In this document: piece after piece, positions 61,413-64,000 of the stretch
Numbering within the stretch: position 1 is the first letter of the stretch
How the letters are laid out: every line of letters begins with the position of its first letter
NCBI GenBank assembly: GCA_036852015.1
Contig: JAANDG010000129.1
Location: forward strand, 1 to 64,000
Source of the DNA: Pelodera strongyloides
Taxonomy: Eukaryota > Nematoda > Chromadorea > Rhabditida > Rhabditidae
Reading direction: 5' to 3'
DNA: 64,000 bases
Notes under the pieces: model-generated
What the model saw: the letters and a program-made list of their open reading frames with translations, nothing else
What the model was told of the DNA's origin: nothing
The model's database searches: none
Translations under genes and position numbers: made by a program

Positions 61413-63002
61413 ATGAACGAGCTCTCGATGTTATGTCCCAGTCTCCTGCCTTTGGGTCTCGGAAACGGAATATGCACAAGTGATCTAGCAGCCGTAGCTG
61501 CAAAGTTGGACAATAATACGAACAATGTGGCAAGCCTCACTGCCTTTAACGTAGCTGTATGTTTTGAACACCTTGTTTTAGTAAAAGAATTGTGGCCACA
61601 CGAAAAAATGCGTAGCACCAAGTTAAGGTCCGGATAATTAACTATCTAATGAAATGCATTTATACAGGCATCTTTATAATCATAATTTATTTGCAGAAAA
61701 TCTGCGCTCATGATTCGTTTTCTTCTCAAAGTAATGCGACATCTCCTTCTTCGACCGAACCAATTAACACATCGAAATGTGTTGTTCAGAGCAATACAGA
61801 AGAATGTGACGATGAAGCGAGTATGAGTTCTGGTGAGTGTCAGTTCTAGATGAATGTGCTCCATACTGTTTCATGGTAACTGATAAACAAGGATCTTCGT
61901 GAAATCCGGAATACCTCTAATTCGTTTTCAACTGACTGTTCAGATATCGGCATGACTCCTTCCCACTCTCCACATACGTCAAAGAGTCCCAGTTCCAATG
62001 ACTTCCACGTAAAACGGCCAATGAACGCTTTTATGGTCTGGAGTAGAGGACAACGGCGGAAAATGGCTCAAGATAATCCGAAGGTTAACCACTTGCTCCT
62101 TATGCATCGGCACTCACATTGCCAATACCTCTAACATAGCATAAGAATGCACGATAATAAGCTTCAACATAAGCTTGAGTGAACTAATATATTGTAGGTG
62201 ATTAAATACATATTGTAATAATAACTGCTTTAGATGCACAATTCGGAAATATCGAAACGTTTGGGCGCTGAGTGGAAAAGACTTGGTGACGCGGAGAAAA
62301 GGCCATTTATTGACGAAGCAAAAAGGTAACTTTCGCAGCGATTCACTAGGTAAAACTGTGTTACTATCGGATATTTTCTAAATACAGTCTGATTTAGACT
62401 GAGGGCCCTACACATGAAGGAACATCCCGACTACAAATACAGACCCCGCAGGAAGCCTAAGAGTAGCACAAAGGTAAAGTGAGCGCAAGTAGTTGTCTAA
62501 GAAAAAATATTATCATGATAGTAGTGCACGAGGCTGTTAGAATGAAAATAGAGTACGGCTCTGCAATGAAATAACGCTTTTAGGTAAAGACGACCATGCC
62601 AAATATCAATGGACTTCCACTGCCTGGTTTCCTAAACACTACCGCTGCTTTCTTTCCCACATATACAGCAATGGAGAATCTAGCAAAGGTTTGTTGGTGT
62701 GACTTTGTTTCAATTTGGTGTTTTATGTGGTTTCTTCAAGTATCAGGCTTGCATAACTATTGGGCGTAATCAACATTGGAGTTGCTTTGATTTACTGGAA
62801 TAAAATATTTCAGACAACCGATCTCTCATACTATTCGTCGTTTCTACAGACTCCAAACGTTTTCAATACTTCCTACCAAACGTACAATATGATGACTGCC
62901 TATGCCCGGCAAGCGGCAGCCGCCATGCAACAGGCATCAAATCCATGCAGTACTACACCAATACCAATCAGCACAACACTTCCGACCTCTCAGAACATGT
63001 AG
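61413..63002 (+). CDS. SOX group B HMG-box transcription factor
   Basis: This is a sequence-specific, DNA-bending nuclear transcription factor of the SoxB group (SOX-2/SOX-3 type in C. elegans), involved in neural and progenitor fate. Seven exons join in phase to 293 residues: 61413-61556, 61697-61832, 61944-62083, 62234-62325, 62398-62473, 62584-62688 and 62814-63002. The HMG box spans ~115-193 with [20 protein letters not shown], then [35 protein letters not shown] and [12 protein letters not shown], all hallmarks of group B. An N-terminal 114-residue leader contains a Ser/Thr-rich, acidic stretch. The C-terminal ~100 residues are rich in T, A, Y and P and may activate or repress. The HMG box is split by two introns, after DNPK and within AKR. 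Exon 6 begins with the same GTAAAG hexamer as the preceding donor. Confidence 0.95.
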
Positions 63003-63739
63003 TGGATAGTGGATAGGGCACAATCACACCTTCTCCGCATGATCTCTAAGTAAGTTTTGCTGAAATTTTTTATAGTGAAATGAGGTCTGATGCAGAGCAA
63101 AAGGCTAGAAAGAAGCGAATCATTACATGCTTTTTTGTTCATTTGAGACAAACATTTCTTTTCGGTTTCATGATAATCCTCGCGTTCGGGTTTCGAATCA
63201 GCATCTTTTCTTTTTCAAATCGCCATACTATTACAGACTTAGTGTTCTAAGCCAGAAAGCGCCTTTGTGAAGTGCACAAAGTTGCTTGGTGCACAATAAG
63301 AACATTAATTTCCATGAAGGTTGTTAAACTTTTGTCTGTCTGCACCTTTCTGGTTAAGAAGGGCCATTGAAGCGTGTTATCACTGTGTGTTCTCAACGAT
63401 ACTTTTGAGGCGACACGTATTGTCGTTGAAAAATCTAAGATCCATCCTATCCAGTTGTGTGGCGTCTATTTGTAATGTGTTAGAAAATGCAACAATTGTT
63501 GATGGGGCGTAAATCGGATTCAAACTCAAACAATTGTATCGTTGCTGAAAAGAGGCAGTCATTGTACACAATGTTTGTCTTCGTTTGTTCGATGTCAAAA
63601 TAGCCGAAGGTCGGCCAACAACGCCGCCATTTCACACCGTGTTTGTTTAATAGAAAACTGAGGAGGGGAAGTAAAATTATACCCAGATATCAGCCGTTCT
63701 ACCGGCTAGCCGCCTCACAGAAAGGGAAGAAGTTTAGGT

Positions 63740-63814
<75 letters not shown>

Positions 63815-64000
63815 CAAACAAATGTTATTGTTTCCAGGAAAATTGCCATCAATGTGCAGTACTCAATGGGTATGCATGTGAGGGACTACCGAGCAGCATT
63901 GTACTCACAATCAGCCTTTTCACAAACGGACGCCACTGAATAGTACAACGCTTCGCGCTGTTCTTTTATTTTTATTTGTACTTCGTCTCACAGTTGATGG
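63003..64000. other. 3' flank of the SOX gene
   Basis: This stretch probably carries the SOX 3' UTR and downstream intergenic DNA. I see no clear AATAAA and no gene. The only striking feature is the 69-nt A tract. Confidence 0.5.
63744..63812. repeat. 69-nt uninterrupted poly(A) tract
   Basis: Sixty-nine consecutive A residues follow GGTAATT and end at GACAAAC. It could be the tail of a retroposed sequence, a true homopolymer, or an assembly artefact. No processed-gene sequence is recognisable just upstream. Confidence 0.97.

Overview
The window looks like a nematode nuclear genome segment. It is AT-rich, and its genes are cut into many small exons. Introns begin GT and end mostly in TTTCAG, TTTTAG or TTGCAG, and several ORFs start just after a TTTCAG-type acceptor, as expected for spliced-leader trans-splicing. 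The nuclear receptor DNA-binding domain has the [11 protein letters not shown]-box common in worms. I read this as a rhabditine nematode (Caenorhabditis/strongylid side), but the species is not determined. Gene models were built by hand from splice sites and reading-frame phase; none has been checked against transcripts.

Layout: (1) 2765-4574, minus strand, the 5' part of an unrecognised acidic protein with a repeated FGKAEQ motif. (2) 9626-16494, plus strand, a complete 27-exon trifunctional purine synthesis gene (GARS-AIRS-GART). (3) 16985-17533, plus strand, a weak candidate for a small secreted protein. (4) 21589-27101, plus strand, a nuclear hormone receptor with a long first intron. (5) 32552-37576, plus strand, a 17-exon armadillo-repeat protein, probably a divergent beta-catenin. 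(6) 39300-42560, minus strand, a neuromedin-U-receptor-like GPCR. (7) 47773-52762, plus strand, a 20-exon coiled-coil protein ending in a GRIP domain (GCC1-like golgin). (8) 61413-63002, plus strand, a group B SOX transcription factor. Long gene-poor stretches separate them: about 5 kb on each side of the purine gene, 5.4 kb before the armadillo gene, 5.2 kb after the GPCR and 8.6 kb before the SOX gene.

The genes do not form a pathway or operon; spacing is large and orientation mixed. Developmental regulators (nuclear receptor, beta-catenin-like, SOX) are interspersed with housekeeping genes. The most notable non-genic structure is a 27-bp perfect inverted repeat that flanks the last exon of the golgin gene, beside a 19-bp perfect hairpin. 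Others are small tandem duplications touching 3' splice sites, tRNA-like relics, a cluster of TGACC half-sites, a 2 x 100-bp tandem repeat and a 69-nt poly(A) tract near the right end.
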